Origin: Villigracilis sp900696595
GTDB lineage: Bacteria > Chloroflexota > Anaerolineae > Anaerolineales > Villigracilaceae
DNA length: 64,000 nucleotides
Direction of reading: 5' to 3'
Assembly: GCA_030263615.1 (NCBI GenBank)
Contig: SZPH01000007.1
Span: forward strand, 18,281 to 82,280
Shown: piece by piece, positions 1 through 7,309 of the stretch
How positions within the stretch are numbered: the first letter of the stretch is position 1
How the letters are laid out: each line of letters opens with the position of its first letter
The notes under the pieces: model-generated
Seen by the model: only the letters and a program-made list of their open reading frames with translations
What the model was told of the DNA's origin: nothing
Databases searched by the model: none
Program-made: the position numbers and the translations under genes

Positions 1-1
1 C

Positions 2-718
2 GCCGTGACCATGCAGGACATCTCCTACCTCAAGGAGATCACCCGCCTGAAGAACGATTTCATCCATACTGTCTCGCACGACCTGCGCTCGCCGCTGACT
101 GCCATCCTCGGTTATATGGAGTTGATCGAGCGCGTGGGGGCGCTGAACGAATCCCAGCGCGATTTTCTGGGGCGCCTGAACGCCAGCGTCCAGCACATGA
201 CCGGGCTGGTCAACGAATTGCTCGACCTTAGCCGGCTTGAATCCGGGTTCGATACGCGCCGCGAACATGTGGACATCCGCAATGTGGTGGAATACTCCCT
301 GACCGTGCTGGACAACCAGATCAGGAGGCGGAACATCCGCCTTACGCGCGAATTTTCAGACGACCTTGAACCCTTGCGCGCCAACCCGATCCGCATCCGG
401 CAGATGGTAGACAACCTGATCGGGAATGCCGTCAAATACACGCCGCCGGGCGGGAGCGTGAGAGTGAGCGCGTCCATGCAGGAGGATCAGGTCATCCTGC
501 GAGTCTCGGATACCGGCCCGGGCATTCCGCCGGAGGAGCAAAGCCGCGTCTTCGAGAAATTCTTTCGCGCTTCGAACCGTCCCGAGGACGCGGAGGGATC
601 GGGGCTGGGGCTGGCAATCGTCAAATCCATTGTGGAGAGCCATCAGGGGCGGGTCTGGGTCGAATCCAAGATCGGCGCCGGTTCGACCTTCATCGTGCTG
701 CTTCCCGCGCATGAGTGA
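2..718 (+). CDS. Sensor histidine kinase, 3' part (5' end outside window)
   Basis: C-terminal 238 residues of a two-component sensor kinase, cut by the window edge. The frame is open to the first base, so the GTG at 5 is not convincing as the true start, and the first residues look like the exit of a PAS-type domain. A short linker leads into a HisKA dimerisation helix with the phospho-acceptor histidine in HTVSHDLRSPLTAILGY. The HATPase_c domain follows, with an N box (DNLIGNAVKYT), a G1 box (DTGPGIPPEE), an F box (VFEKFFRA) and a G2 box (GSGLGLAIVKSI). All catalytic boxes are intact, so this is an active kinase end. No response regulator follows; the next gene is a membrane protein 100 bases downstream, so its partner is unknown. 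The family call is secure; the signal sensed cannot be inferred. Confidence 0.93.
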   Translation, partial: AVTMQDISYLKEITRLKNDFIHTVSHDLRSPLTAILGYMELIERVGALNESQRDFLGRLNASVQHMTGLVNELLDLSRLESGFDTRREHVDIRNVVEYSLTVLDNQIRRRNIRLTREFSDDLEPLRANPIRIRQMVDNLIGNAVKYTPPGGSVRVSASMQEDQVILRVSDTGPGIPPEEQSRVFEKFFRASNRPEDAEGSGLGLAIVKSIVESHQGRVWVESKIGAGSTFIVLLPAHE

Positions 719-734
719 CAACAACCTTTAGCGG

Positions 735-768
735 CTCGCGTCCGAATCGCCCGGGGATTCGCGGCGAG
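735..768. other. Interrupted hairpin between histidine kinase and membrane protein
   Basis: CTCGC (735-739) pairs with GCGAG (764-768), and inside it CGAATC (743-748) pairs with GATTCG (756-761). It lies 16 bases after the kinase stop. There is no T-run after it, so it is not a classical intrinsic terminator. It may be a 3'-end structure or another small palindrome. Confidence 0.4.
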
Positions 769-821
769 CGAATAAGCGAACCATTAAAGCGCCGCGCCAG
801 TTTCATGGTAAAAGTGGGGAT

Positions 822-2516
822 ATGCAATTCTTTCAACGCCGCGACCTTTTTTGGGGGCTTGCGCTTTCCCTTCTGCTTGGGGCGGGATTTTCCGCGCTTC
901 AGCCGGGGGATTGGTTTATCGGACTCCTCGGTTTTTCCTTTCTCTTTCTTCTTTCCTTCTTTCTCCTTGCTTCGGCAAGCCGCTGGGGCGGACAAACTGG
1001 AAGTTTGTCCTACGCGGCTCGCGGGGCTGGACAAACTAAAAGTTTGTCCTACATGGTGGCGCTGGCTTTTATTTTGCGGCTGGCGGGCGGAGTGACGACC
1101 TATCTGGCGTTGCCGGTTTACGGCCACGCAGGGGATGAGGAGCAGGCGGCGGGCTTCACCTATACGGATGCCTATCGCCGCGACGCGCAAGCCTGGGAAC
1201 TGGCTTCGTCCGACCGCCCGATTTTGGACGCCTTCAACAGCCGCTTCTCCTCCGACCAGTATGGCGGGTTGCTGGCCCTGTGCGCTTTTCTCTACCGTTA
1301 TCTTTCCCCCGACGCGCATCGGACTTTACTGCTTGTGATAATGTCCGCGTTGATGGGGGCGCTGGGAGTCCCGTTTTTATGGAAGGCGGCAGATTTGCAG
1401 TGGGGCGAAAAGGCGGCGACGGCTTCCGGCTGGATTTTCGCGCTCTATCCCGAAAGCGTCCTGCTGGGCGGAGTCCCCATGCGCGAGCCGTACCTGCTGG
1501 CGTTCAGCGCGTTTTGCCTGTGGGGGTTTGTGTCATTGCGGGCGGAGCGACACATGCGCCGCAGTACGGCGGGCAATCTCCCCCCTGAAACCGGGAGGTT
1601 GCTTCGGGAAGAACGCCCTCGCAACGACATATTTGAGAGCGATAAAAAACCGTTGCTCTGGCTTGCGCTTGGAATTTTTGGGATGTTGCTCGTCTCGCCG
1701 TCTGTGGCGCTGGTCACGCTCGTCATCCTCGGCGGGTGGATGTATTTCACCAGCGAACGCGGACGTTTCCCCTGGCAGGCGGCGGTCTTGCTTGCCGTCG
1801 TTTTTATCTCCGGTCTTTTCCTGCTATCGTCCGCATTGGATCGCGGCAACCTCGGCGGAGGCGGCCCGCTGGGCGTGATTCAAAATTTCATCCGCGAGTC
1901 GTTGAAGTGGAACGCCTTCAAGATCGAAGAAGGCTCCGGCTGGGTGCAGAAACTCTTCGACGAAATGCCGGATTGGATGCAACTTCCCTTTGTGATGCTC
2001 TACGGAGTCCTGCAACCCGTCCTCCCGGCGATTCTCATCGCGCCGACGACGATTGTCTGGAAGGTCATCGGAATCCTGCGGGCGCTGGGTTGGTATGCAA
2101 TGCTCCCGGCGTTGATCCTCGCCTTCTGGTCAGGACCCGGCCCGGGCGCGGAGTCGAACCGCGCGGAGCGCAGAATCCAAAAATGGCTGAGTCTCATCGT
2201 CTGGGCGTGGATTCTCTTCACGGCGTTGCGCGGCGGCGGCGATCAATGGGACAACCCGCGTTATCGCGTCATCCTGTTTTTGTGGCAGGCGATCCTGGCC
2301 GGGCAGGTTTGGGTCTGGCGGCGCGAGACCCGCTGGTTCGGGCGCGTGATTGCGATGGAGATTGTTTTGGTGGCGGTCTTCGCGCAATGGTATTTGAATC
2401 GCTATCTGCATCTCGGCGGGCAATTGCCGTTTGCGTGGATGGTGGTTTTGATTTTGGCGGCGTGGGTTTTGATCGCGGCGTGGGGCGTGTGGCGTGACCG
2501 CGCGTATCGTGTATAA
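822..2516 (+). CDS. Polytopic membrane protein, GT39/ArnT-like, with in-frame repeat insertions
   Basis: A 564-residue integral membrane protein with about ten hydrophobic segments. It resembles the loosely defined GT39-like membrane proteins common in polysaccharide loci, and no exact family is recognised. An acidic pair in the first extracytoplasmic loop (GHAGDEEQAAG, about residue 105) is the kind of site where such polyprenyl-phosphate-sugar transferases hold catalytic acids. Two stretches do not look like native protein. Residues about 57-76 contain GQTGSLSY and GQTKSLSY, encoded by two copies of a palindrome (990-1050). Residues about 237-270 are encoded by a different palindromic element (1531-1630). 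Both keep the frame and fall in loops. The stop codon overlaps a TATAAT box that may drive the next gene. Function is inferred from topology and context only. Confidence 0.75.
   Translation: MQFFQRRDLFWGLALSLLLGAGFSALQPGDWFIGLLGFSFLFLLSFFLLASASRWGGQTGSLSYAARGAGQTKSLSYMVALAFILRLAGGVTTYLALPVYGHAGDEEQAAGFTYTDAYRRDAQAWELASSDRPILDAFNSRFSSDQYGGLLALCAFLYRYLSPDAHRTLLLVIMSALMGALGVPFLWKAADLQWGEKAATASGWIFALYPESVLLGGVPMREPYLLAFSAFCLWGFVSLRAERHMRRSTAGNLPPETGRLLREERPRNDIFESDKKPLLWLALGIFGMLLVSPSVALVTLVILGGWMYFTSERGRFPWQAAVLLAVVFISGLFLLSSALDRGNLGGGGPLGVIQNFIRESLKWNAFKIEEGSGWVQKLFDEMPDWMQLPFVMLYGVLQPVLPAILIAPTTIVWKVIGILRALGWYAMLPALILAFWSGPGPGAESNRAERRIQKWLSLIVWAWILFTALRGGGDQWDNPRYRVILFLWQAILAGQVWVWRRETRWFGRVIAMEIVLVAVFAQWYLNRYLHLGGQLPFAWMVVLILAAWVLIAAWGVWRDRAYRV
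990..1050. repeat. Two palindromic units (family A) inside a coding gene
   Basis: Unit one at 990-1010 has arms GGACAAACT and AGTTTGTCC around a 3-base centre. Unit two at 1029-1049 has the same arms around AAA. Each is followed by TAC or TACATG. The pair is in frame with the surrounding membrane-protein gene and encodes the peptide GQTxSLSY twice. Confidence 0.9.
1531..1630. repeat. 100-base imperfect palindromic repeat (family D) inside a coding gene
   Basis: The outer arms are TGTCATTGCG (1531-1540) and CGCAACGACA (1620-1629). The inner arms are GCAATCTCCC (1573-1582) and GGGAGGTTGC (1593-1602), with one mismatch in each pair. This layout matches the dispersed repeats with TGTCATTGCG ends found in many environmental bacterial genomes, which is from memory. 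It is read through in frame by the surrounding gene. Confidence 0.75.
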
Positions 2517-2517
2517 T
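2512..2517 (+). promoter_or_regulatory. Candidate -10 box upstream of gmd
   Basis: A perfect TATAAT lies 32 bases before the gmd ATG and overlaps the stop of the preceding gene. No good -35 hexamer is visible at 16-18 bases upstream, so this is a weak single-box call. Confidence 0.35.
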
Positions 2518-2549
2518 TCAGCGACTGAATTTTGAAGACAGGAGAATCA

Positions 2550-3515
2550 ATGCCTACAGCGCTTATCACAGGAATCACAGGTCAGGACGGTTCGTACCTT
2601 GCCGAACTCCTGTTGTCAAAGGGTTATAAAGTGGTTGGGATGGTGCGCCGTTCCAGCACGGTGAATTTTGAACGCATCGAACATTTGTTGGACGATATCA
2701 CCGTCTTGCAGGGCGATTTGCAGGATCAGGGTTCGCTTCTTTCGCTGCTCGAAGAATACAAACCGACCGAAGTTTACAATCTTGCGGCGCAGTCCTTTGT
2801 GCCGACTTCGTGGAACCAGCCCGCGTTGACCGGCGACGTGACCGCGCTGGGCGTGACGCGCATGTTGGAAGCCATCCGCTTTGTGAACCCGAAGATTCGT
2901 TTTTATCAGGCGTCGTCGAGCGAGATGTTCGGCAAGGTGCTGGAAGTGCCGCAGAAGGAATCGACTCCGTTTTATCCGCGCAGTCCGTATGGGGTGGCGA
3001 AGGTGTACGGACATTGGATCACCGTCAACTACCGCGAGTCGTTCGATATTTTTGCCACGTCCGGGATTTTGTTCAACCACGAAAGCCCGCGCCGCGGATT
3101 GGAATTTGTGACGCGCAAGATCACCGACGGCGTGGCGAAGATCAAACTTGGCAGGGCGAAGGAACTGCGGCTCGGCAACCTCGACTCCCAGCGCGACTGG
3201 GGTTTTGCGGGCGATTACGTCCACGCCATGTGGTTGATGCTGCAACAGGAGCGCCCCGATAATTACGTCATCGGCATGGGAGAGACTCATTCGGTGCGCG
3301 AATTCTGCGAGATCGCCTTCTCGCACGTCGGCTTGGATTACAACGAATATGTGAAGGTGGACGAAAAATTCTACCGCCCCGCCGAAGTGGACTTGTTGAT
3401 CTCCGACCCGTCGAAGGCGCGAACGCAATTAAAATGGGAACCCGCCGTGACCTTCAAGGAACTCGTGACGATGATGGTCGACTCCGACATGGCGCGGCAT
3501 CAGAAAACGAATTAA
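2550..3515 (+). CDS. gmd: GDP-mannose 4,6-dehydratase
   Basis: A 321-residue extended short-chain dehydrogenase/reductase that converts GDP-D-mannose to GDP-4-dehydro-6-deoxy-D-mannose in the cytoplasm. The NAD(P) glycine motif is TGITGQDGSYLAELL near the N-terminus. The S/T catalytic region is QASSSEMFG and the Tyr-Lys pair is in YGVAKVYGH. The GMD-specific segment NHESPRRGLEF and the RDWGFAGDYV block are present. I chose the ATG at 2550 over the TTG at 2532 because AGGAG lies just ahead of it and the protein then starts at the Rossmann strand. The length fits the family. Its product could feed the Rmd-like reductase at 41949, giving GDP-D-rhamnose, or other 6-deoxy-sugar enzymes outside the window. 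Confidence 0.95.
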   Translation: MPTALITGITGQDGSYLAELLLSKGYKVVGMVRRSSTVNFERIEHLLDDITVLQGDLQDQGSLLSLLEEYKPTEVYNLAAQSFVPTSWNQPALTGDVTALGVTRMLEAIRFVNPKIRFYQASSSEMFGKVLEVPQKESTPFYPRSPYGVAKVYGHWITVNYRESFDIFATSGILFNHESPRRGLEFVTRKITDGVAKIKLGRAKELRLGNLDSQRDWGFAGDYVHAMWLMLQQERPDNYVIGMGETHSVREFCEIAFSHVGLDYNEYVKVDEKFYRPAEVDLLISDPSKARTQLKWEPAVTFKELVTMMVDSDMARHQKTN

Positions 3516-3518
3516 GTA

Positions 3519-3550
3519 AAGTGACAGTCGCCTGGCAGGGACTGTCACTT
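3519..3550. repeat. Perfect 11-bp inverted repeat after gmd
   Basis: AAGTGACAGTC (3519-3529) and GACTGTCACTT (3540-3550) flank a 10-base loop three bases after the gmd stop. T-rich sequence follows (GTTTTGTTT), so it could act as a weak terminator or attenuator. It also resembles the GTGAC-containing palindromes near 25.2 and 41.9 kb. Confidence 0.6.
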
Positions 3551-3559
3551 GTTTTGTTT

Positions 3560-4747
3560 ATGACTGCATCCCGGTTTTTGAAACACAAAGAATTGCCCTC
3601 CTGGCTTCCGTATTTATTGGCGGGGTTGGGGGCGGTTCTTTATTTAATCCGGGCGGCGGTTTACGCGCACACCACCGTCAGCAGTCTGGACGAAGGCTCG
3701 TACCTCATCAAAGGCATGTTCTATCTCAACGGGACGTATCAGCCCTTCGAGCCGTACGGTCCGTTGACGAACAAAGCCCCATTTGCGTTTCTCATCCCCG
3801 GACTGGCCGAATATATTTTCGGCGCGGGCTTGCGCACCGGGCGTTACTTCTCCATCTTCCTCGGCTTGTTGACGCTTCTCGGAACGTGGATCGCCGCCCG
3901 CCGCTGGGCGGGGAATTGGCTGGCGGCTTTCGCCGTCTGGGTCTTTGCGCTCAGCCCGATGATCGTCAAACTGCACGCGCGCGCCGTCTCCGAAGTCATC
4001 ATCGCCTGCATGTTGGCGTGGCTCTGCGTCCTCGCGCTCGACGAAAAAAAATCGAACTGGAGAATCGTCCTCGCTTCGATTCTTGCGGCGGTGGCCGTCT
4101 TCACCCGTCAGAACATGGCGCCGTTGTTGCCGTTTTTGATTCTTTACGTTTACTTCCAACACGGCAAACGCGCCGGGGCGCTGTCTTTCGTAGCGGGTTC
4201 AATTGCCCTCATCGTTTTCCACCTCTTCTACTGGCCGCGCGTCATGACGATCTGGACGCCGTGGCTGCCCGAGGCGCTCACGCCCTTCCTCGATACGTTC
4301 CGCATCCCCACCGACTCCGTCCCGATCTGGGACCCGAACATTGATTTTTGGAATCGACTCAACGCTTTTTTTCAGGGGATTCGCTATCACTTCATCCCGA
4401 TCGTCGGCAGTTTCTTCGGCTTGATTCTCCTCCCGCCTCGTTCTCAGTGGAAGTCTGTTCCTGCCATGCGGACGGCTTTTTTCCTCGCCCTCAGTTTTTT
4501 CTCGCTCGTCCTCATGCACGGCTGGGCGGCGCTGGCGAGTCAATACGAAAGTTACTCGTGCGTTTTCTGCTTCTCGAACTACCTCGGCTTCTTCGACCCG
4601 CTCGGAATCCTTTTCTTCGTCGTCGTCTTCGCCCACGCATGGAATCAAAACCCGAACCGGGTTGTGAAGATCATTTCGGTCCTGGCGGTCATCCTCGTCG
4701 GGACGGGAATCGGTTACTCCCTTTTCGAGTTCGTCGGCGGCGGGTAA
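3560..4747 (+). CDS. GT39-like membrane glycosyltransferase, N-terminal part (frameshifted gene)
   Basis: The first 395 residues of a polytopic glycosyltransferase-like protein with about eight to nine membrane spans. It has an early loop motif, SLDEGSYLIKG, typical of GT39/PMT-like enzymes that use a lipid-linked sugar donor at the membrane. The ATG at 3560 follows the inverted repeat; the frame is open further upstream but overlaps gmd without a better start. The reading ends prematurely at 4747 after a G-rich run. Reading one base fewer in the GGG at 4742-4744 joins it smoothly to the next frame, which carries the last membrane spans and soluble tail. The two pieces are therefore one gene with a frameshift or a sequencing error. 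Confidence 0.7.
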   Translation: MTASRFLKHKELPSWLPYLLAGLGAVLYLIRAAVYAHTTVSSLDEGSYLIKGMFYLNGTYQPFEPYGPLTNKAPFAFLIPGLAEYIFGAGLRTGRYFSIFLGLLTLLGTWIAARRWAGNWLAAFAVWVFALSPMIVKLHARAVSEVIIACMLAWLCVLALDEKKSNWRIVLASILAAVAVFTRQNMAPLLPFLILYVYFQHGKRAGALSFVAGSIALIVFHLFYWPRVMTIWTPWLPEALTPFLDTFRIPTDSVPIWDPNIDFWNRLNAFFQGIRYHFIPIVGSFFGLILLPPRSQWKSVPAMRTAFFLALSFFSLVLMHGWAALASQYESYSCVFCFSNYLGFFDPLGILFFVVVFAHAWNQNPNRVVKIISVLAVILVGTGIGYSLFEFVGGG

Positions 4748-4748
4748 C

Positions 4749-5414
4749 CTGCCGGTCGTCCCGCGCATCCGCTCCGGCGGCTTGGGCTTCATCGCCATCG
4801 TGGACGCGCTAACTCAGGGACTCGACCTGCCGCTCGTCGTCGTCAAACGCTGGATCAGTTCCATCCTCGGCTTGCTGGCCGCCTTCTGCGTTTTGCTTTT
4901 TACATTTCTCTTCTCAAAACGCAAACAAACCCGCTTCGCTCCCGCCCTCGCCAACTCGTTCCTCATCGCCGGGTTTCTGCTCTCTCCCCTCCTGCACCTC
5001 GGCGAAAGCCGGTTGGACTGCCCCAACACCGACATCATCCGCGATCACGAAGAACTGGGCGCATACCTCGCCGCGATCATCCCGCCCGATAGTCTGGTAT
5101 ATTGGGACGGCGGCAACGCCTTCACGCCGATGCTCTACGCCCCGCAGGCGCGCATCTTCCCGCCGCAGATCAACGACGGCTACACCTTTCACATCGGCGG
5201 CAACCCGGACGTTCTCTACTCCTTCAGCCACTGGAACGGCGAACTTGCCGGACGCTGGCGCTCTGAAGCCGATATCTTCATCATCGAAGCCAAACGCTAC
5301 GCCGACTGGAAGGACTTCCTCGCCCCGCAGGAATTTCAGGAATTTGCCAGGCCCCCCGCCTCGCAGTCCTGCAACGAAGGCGCCGAACTCAGGATATTTC
5401 AACGACTGCCATGA
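4749..5414 (+). CDS. GT39-like membrane glycosyltransferase, C-terminal part (frameshifted gene)
   Basis: The continuation of the preceding protein in another frame. Sense-looking residues begin right after the upstream stop (LPVVPRIRSGGLG), before the first ATG-like codon at 4782. It supplies two more hydrophobic segments and a soluble C-terminal domain with DTDIIRDHEELG-like and YWDGGNAFTPM-like stretches, as found at the end of GT39-like proteins in this locus. No ribosome-binding site is seen for an independent start. Together the halves give about 617 residues, close to the 657-residue neighbour at 7310. The stop overlaps the start of the next GT2 gene, consistent with one operon. Confidence 0.65.
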   Translation: MPVVPRIRSGGLGFIAIVDALTQGLDLPLVVVKRWISSILGLLAAFCVLLFTFLFSKRKQTRFAPALANSFLIAGFLLSPLLHLGESRLDCPNTDIIRDHEELGAYLAAIIPPDSLVYWDGGNAFTPMLYAPQARIFPPQINDGYTFHIGGNPDVLYSFSHWNGELAGRWRSEADIFIIEAKRYADWKDFLAPQEFQEFARPPASQSCNEGAELRIFQRLP

Positions 5415-6364
5415 ATCTTTCGCTTATCGTCCCGGTCTATAACGAACAGGATAACCTGCCCCTGCTATTTGAAGCCATCGCCGAAAGCATGAACGCCCTG
5501 GGTCAAACCTGGGAGGTCATCTACGTGGACGACGGCTCGCGCGACAACAGCCTCTCCGTCCTCAGCGAACAGGCGCAAAAAGACCCCGAACATACGCGCG
5601 TGGTCTCCTTTCGCCGCAACTTCGGGCAGACGGCCGCCATCGCCGCCGGGCTGGACCATTCGCGGGGCGAGATCATCGTCCTGCTCGACGCGGATTTACA
5701 GAATGACCCGCGCGACATCCCCATGTTGTTAAAAAAACTCGACGAAGGCTACGACCTCGTCAGCGGCTGGCGTAAACAGCGCAAGGACAACGCCATCACC
5801 CGCAACTTCCCCTCGATGATGGCGAACAAGATCATCTCGCTCGTCACCGGCGTGGAACTGCACGATTACGGATGCACGCTCAAAGCCTATCGCCGCGAAG
5901 CGCTGGAAGGTTTCCGCCTGTACGGCGAGATGCACCGCTTCATCCCGGTCTTCGCGCATTCGGTTGGCGCGCGCATCACGGAGGTCGTCGTCAACCACCA
6001 GCCGCGCCGCTTTGGCAAGACCAAGTACGGGCTGGAGCGAACCGCGAAGGTCATCCTCGACCTCTTCACGGTTAAATTCCTCGTCAGTTTTTCATCCAAA
6101 CCCATTTATCTTTTCGGCGGCGCGGGCGGGATTTTAATGATCATCAGCGCCATGATCATGATCTATCTCTTTGTCCGGCGCATTTTCTTCCTCGTCGGCG
6201 TGACCGGCTCGCCGCTCTTCCAGACCAGCGTCATGTTCTTCATCCTCGGCTTTCAATCCATGCTGATGGGGCTCATCGCCGAATTGCTTGTGCGCACCTA
6301 TCACGAATCCCAGCGCAAGCCGACCTACACCGTGCGCGCCAAAATCAACCTCAAAGATGATTAA
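5411..6364 (+). CDS. Polyprenyl-phosphate glycosyltransferase, GT2 (DPM1/GtrB-like)
   Basis: A 317-residue GT-A enzyme expected to move a sugar from a nucleotide donor to a polyprenyl phosphate on the cytoplasmic face. This would supply the lipid-linked donor for the neighbouring GT39-like proteins. The N-terminal nucleotide-binding motif is VPVYNEQDN, with VDDGSRDNS and the DXD metal site DADLQNDP. YGCTLKAYRREAL and RRFGKTKYGLERT are the acceptor-loop signatures of the DPM1-like family. Two C-terminal membrane helices (about residues 230-295) anchor it. The ATG at 5411 overlaps the preceding stop (ATGA). The length and motifs are complete; the transferred sugar is unknown. Confidence 0.9.
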   Translation: MNLSLIVPVYNEQDNLPLLFEAIAESMNALGQTWEVIYVDDGSRDNSLSVLSEQAQKDPEHTRVVSFRRNFGQTAAIAAGLDHSRGEIIVLLDADLQNDPRDIPMLLKKLDEGYDLVSGWRKQRKDNAITRNFPSMMANKIISLVTGVELHDYGCTLKAYRREALEGFRLYGEMHRFIPVFAHSVGARITEVVVNHQPRRFGKTKYGLERTAKVILDLFTVKFLVSFSSKPIYLFGGAGGILMIISAMIMIYLFVRRIFFLVGVTGSPLFQTSVMFFILGFQSMLMGLIAELLVRTYHESQRKPTYTVRAKINLKDD

Positions 6365-7247
6365 GCGACTGCGTGAAAACCGCCAGACTGTCATTCGCGG
6401 GTTGGGCAGCGTTCTGGCGCTGGCGCTGTTGTTGATCCTGATCCGCGAAGAGGGGGATGGCGAACTTTTCTCCGCATTGCGGCGCGTCTCTTTCGGATAT
6501 TTTCTGCTTGCCGCGCTGGCGCTTCTCGCTTCGCGCCTGTTCGCGGTTGCGCGCTGGCATCTCCTTCTGAGATCGGCGGGACTGGATATATCCTTCCTGC
6601 GCTCCGCCATGTTGACCTTTACCGGAAATTTTTCCTCCAATTTTTTGCCGACCACCATCGGCGGGGATGTGGCTCGACTGGCGGGCGCGATGCAACTCGG
6701 CTATGATCGCGCCGTCTGCCTCGCCTCGCTCGTCGCCGACCGGTTGCTCGGGATGACCGGAATGGCGCTTGCCCTGCCTTTGGGTTTGATTCCGGCTCTT
6801 TCGCTCGACGGCGGGGTTGCGCAATCCGTCGCCTTTTCCGCCCTGATTCAAAAAGGCAGGGATTTCATCCGGCGTACGCTCGAGTCGCTTTCGATCTGGC
6901 TGAAGAAACCGGCGACGCTGTTCTCTTCGCTTCTTGCCACGCTTGGCAATCAAGCCTTTATCTATCTCGCCATTTATCTCCTGCTTCAGGGCATTGACCA
7001 TCATATTGACTACTGGCTGGTGGCGGGCATGTACACGCTGACCTATTTTGTCACGCTCATCCCCATTTCGATCAACGGCTTGGGCGTGCAGGAACTTTCG
7101 ATGACCTTCCTGCTCGCGCAACTGGGCGGCTTGACCTCCTCCGAAAGCGCGACAATTGCCTTGTTGACCCGCGTCCTGTTCATCATTGCCAGCCTGCCCG
7201 GCGCGTTCTTCCTGCCGTCCATTCTGGCGGCGATGAAAAAGGCGTAA
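6357..7247 (+). CDS. Flippase-like / lysylphosphatidylglycerol-synthase-type membrane protein
   Basis: A 296-residue protein with about seven to eight membrane helices of the LPG_synthase_TM (UPF0104/AglD-like) family. The family hallmark is the segment NFLPTTIGGDVARL with its GD-R core, followed by a basic-acidic loop (LVADRLLGM). The GLGVQELSMTF stretch near the C-terminus is also typical. Members next to DPM-like GT2 enzymes are thought to help move lipid-linked sugars across the membrane; this is family knowledge, not proven here. The ATG at 6357 overlaps the end of the GT2 gene, which supports co-translation. It is followed at once by a double palindrome. Confidence 0.85.
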   Translation: MIKRLRENRQTVIRGLGSVLALALLLILIREEGDGELFSALRRVSFGYFLLAALALLASRLFAVARWHLLLRSAGLDISFLRSAMLTFTGNFSSNFLPTTIGGDVARLAGAMQLGYDRAVCLASLVADRLLGMTGMALALPLGLIPALSLDGGVAQSVAFSALIQKGRDFIRRTLESLSIWLKKPATLFSSLLATLGNQAFIYLAIYLLLQGIDHHIDYWLVAGMYTLTYFVTLIPISINGLGVQELSMTFLLAQLGGLTSSESATIALLTRVLFIIASLPGAFFLPSILAAMKKA

Positions 7248-7291
7248 CGCAAACTTCAGTTTGCGCTCTGGGGGGCAAACTGAAGTTTGCC
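7248..7291. repeat. Two palindromes (family A) in tandem
   Basis: Unit one at 7248-7265 has arms CGCAAAC and GTTTGCG around TTCA. Unit two at 7274-7291 reads GGCAAACTGAAGTTTGCC. They fill the intergenic gap and begin immediately after the flippase-like stop codon. The cores are related to those at 990-1049 and 55894-55994. Confidence 0.9.
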
Positions 7292-7309
7292 GTACCCAAA
7301 AATTCATTT

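Noticed and set aside
990..1050. CRISPR-like repeat-spacer pattern
   Set aside because: There are only two short palindromic units with an 18-base gap, both inside a coding frame, and no cas genes are in the window.
6351..7307. A 318-residue antisense open frame over the flippase-like gene
   Set aside because: It is highly charged with Q/R/E repeats, typical of the reverse complement of a membrane-protein gene.
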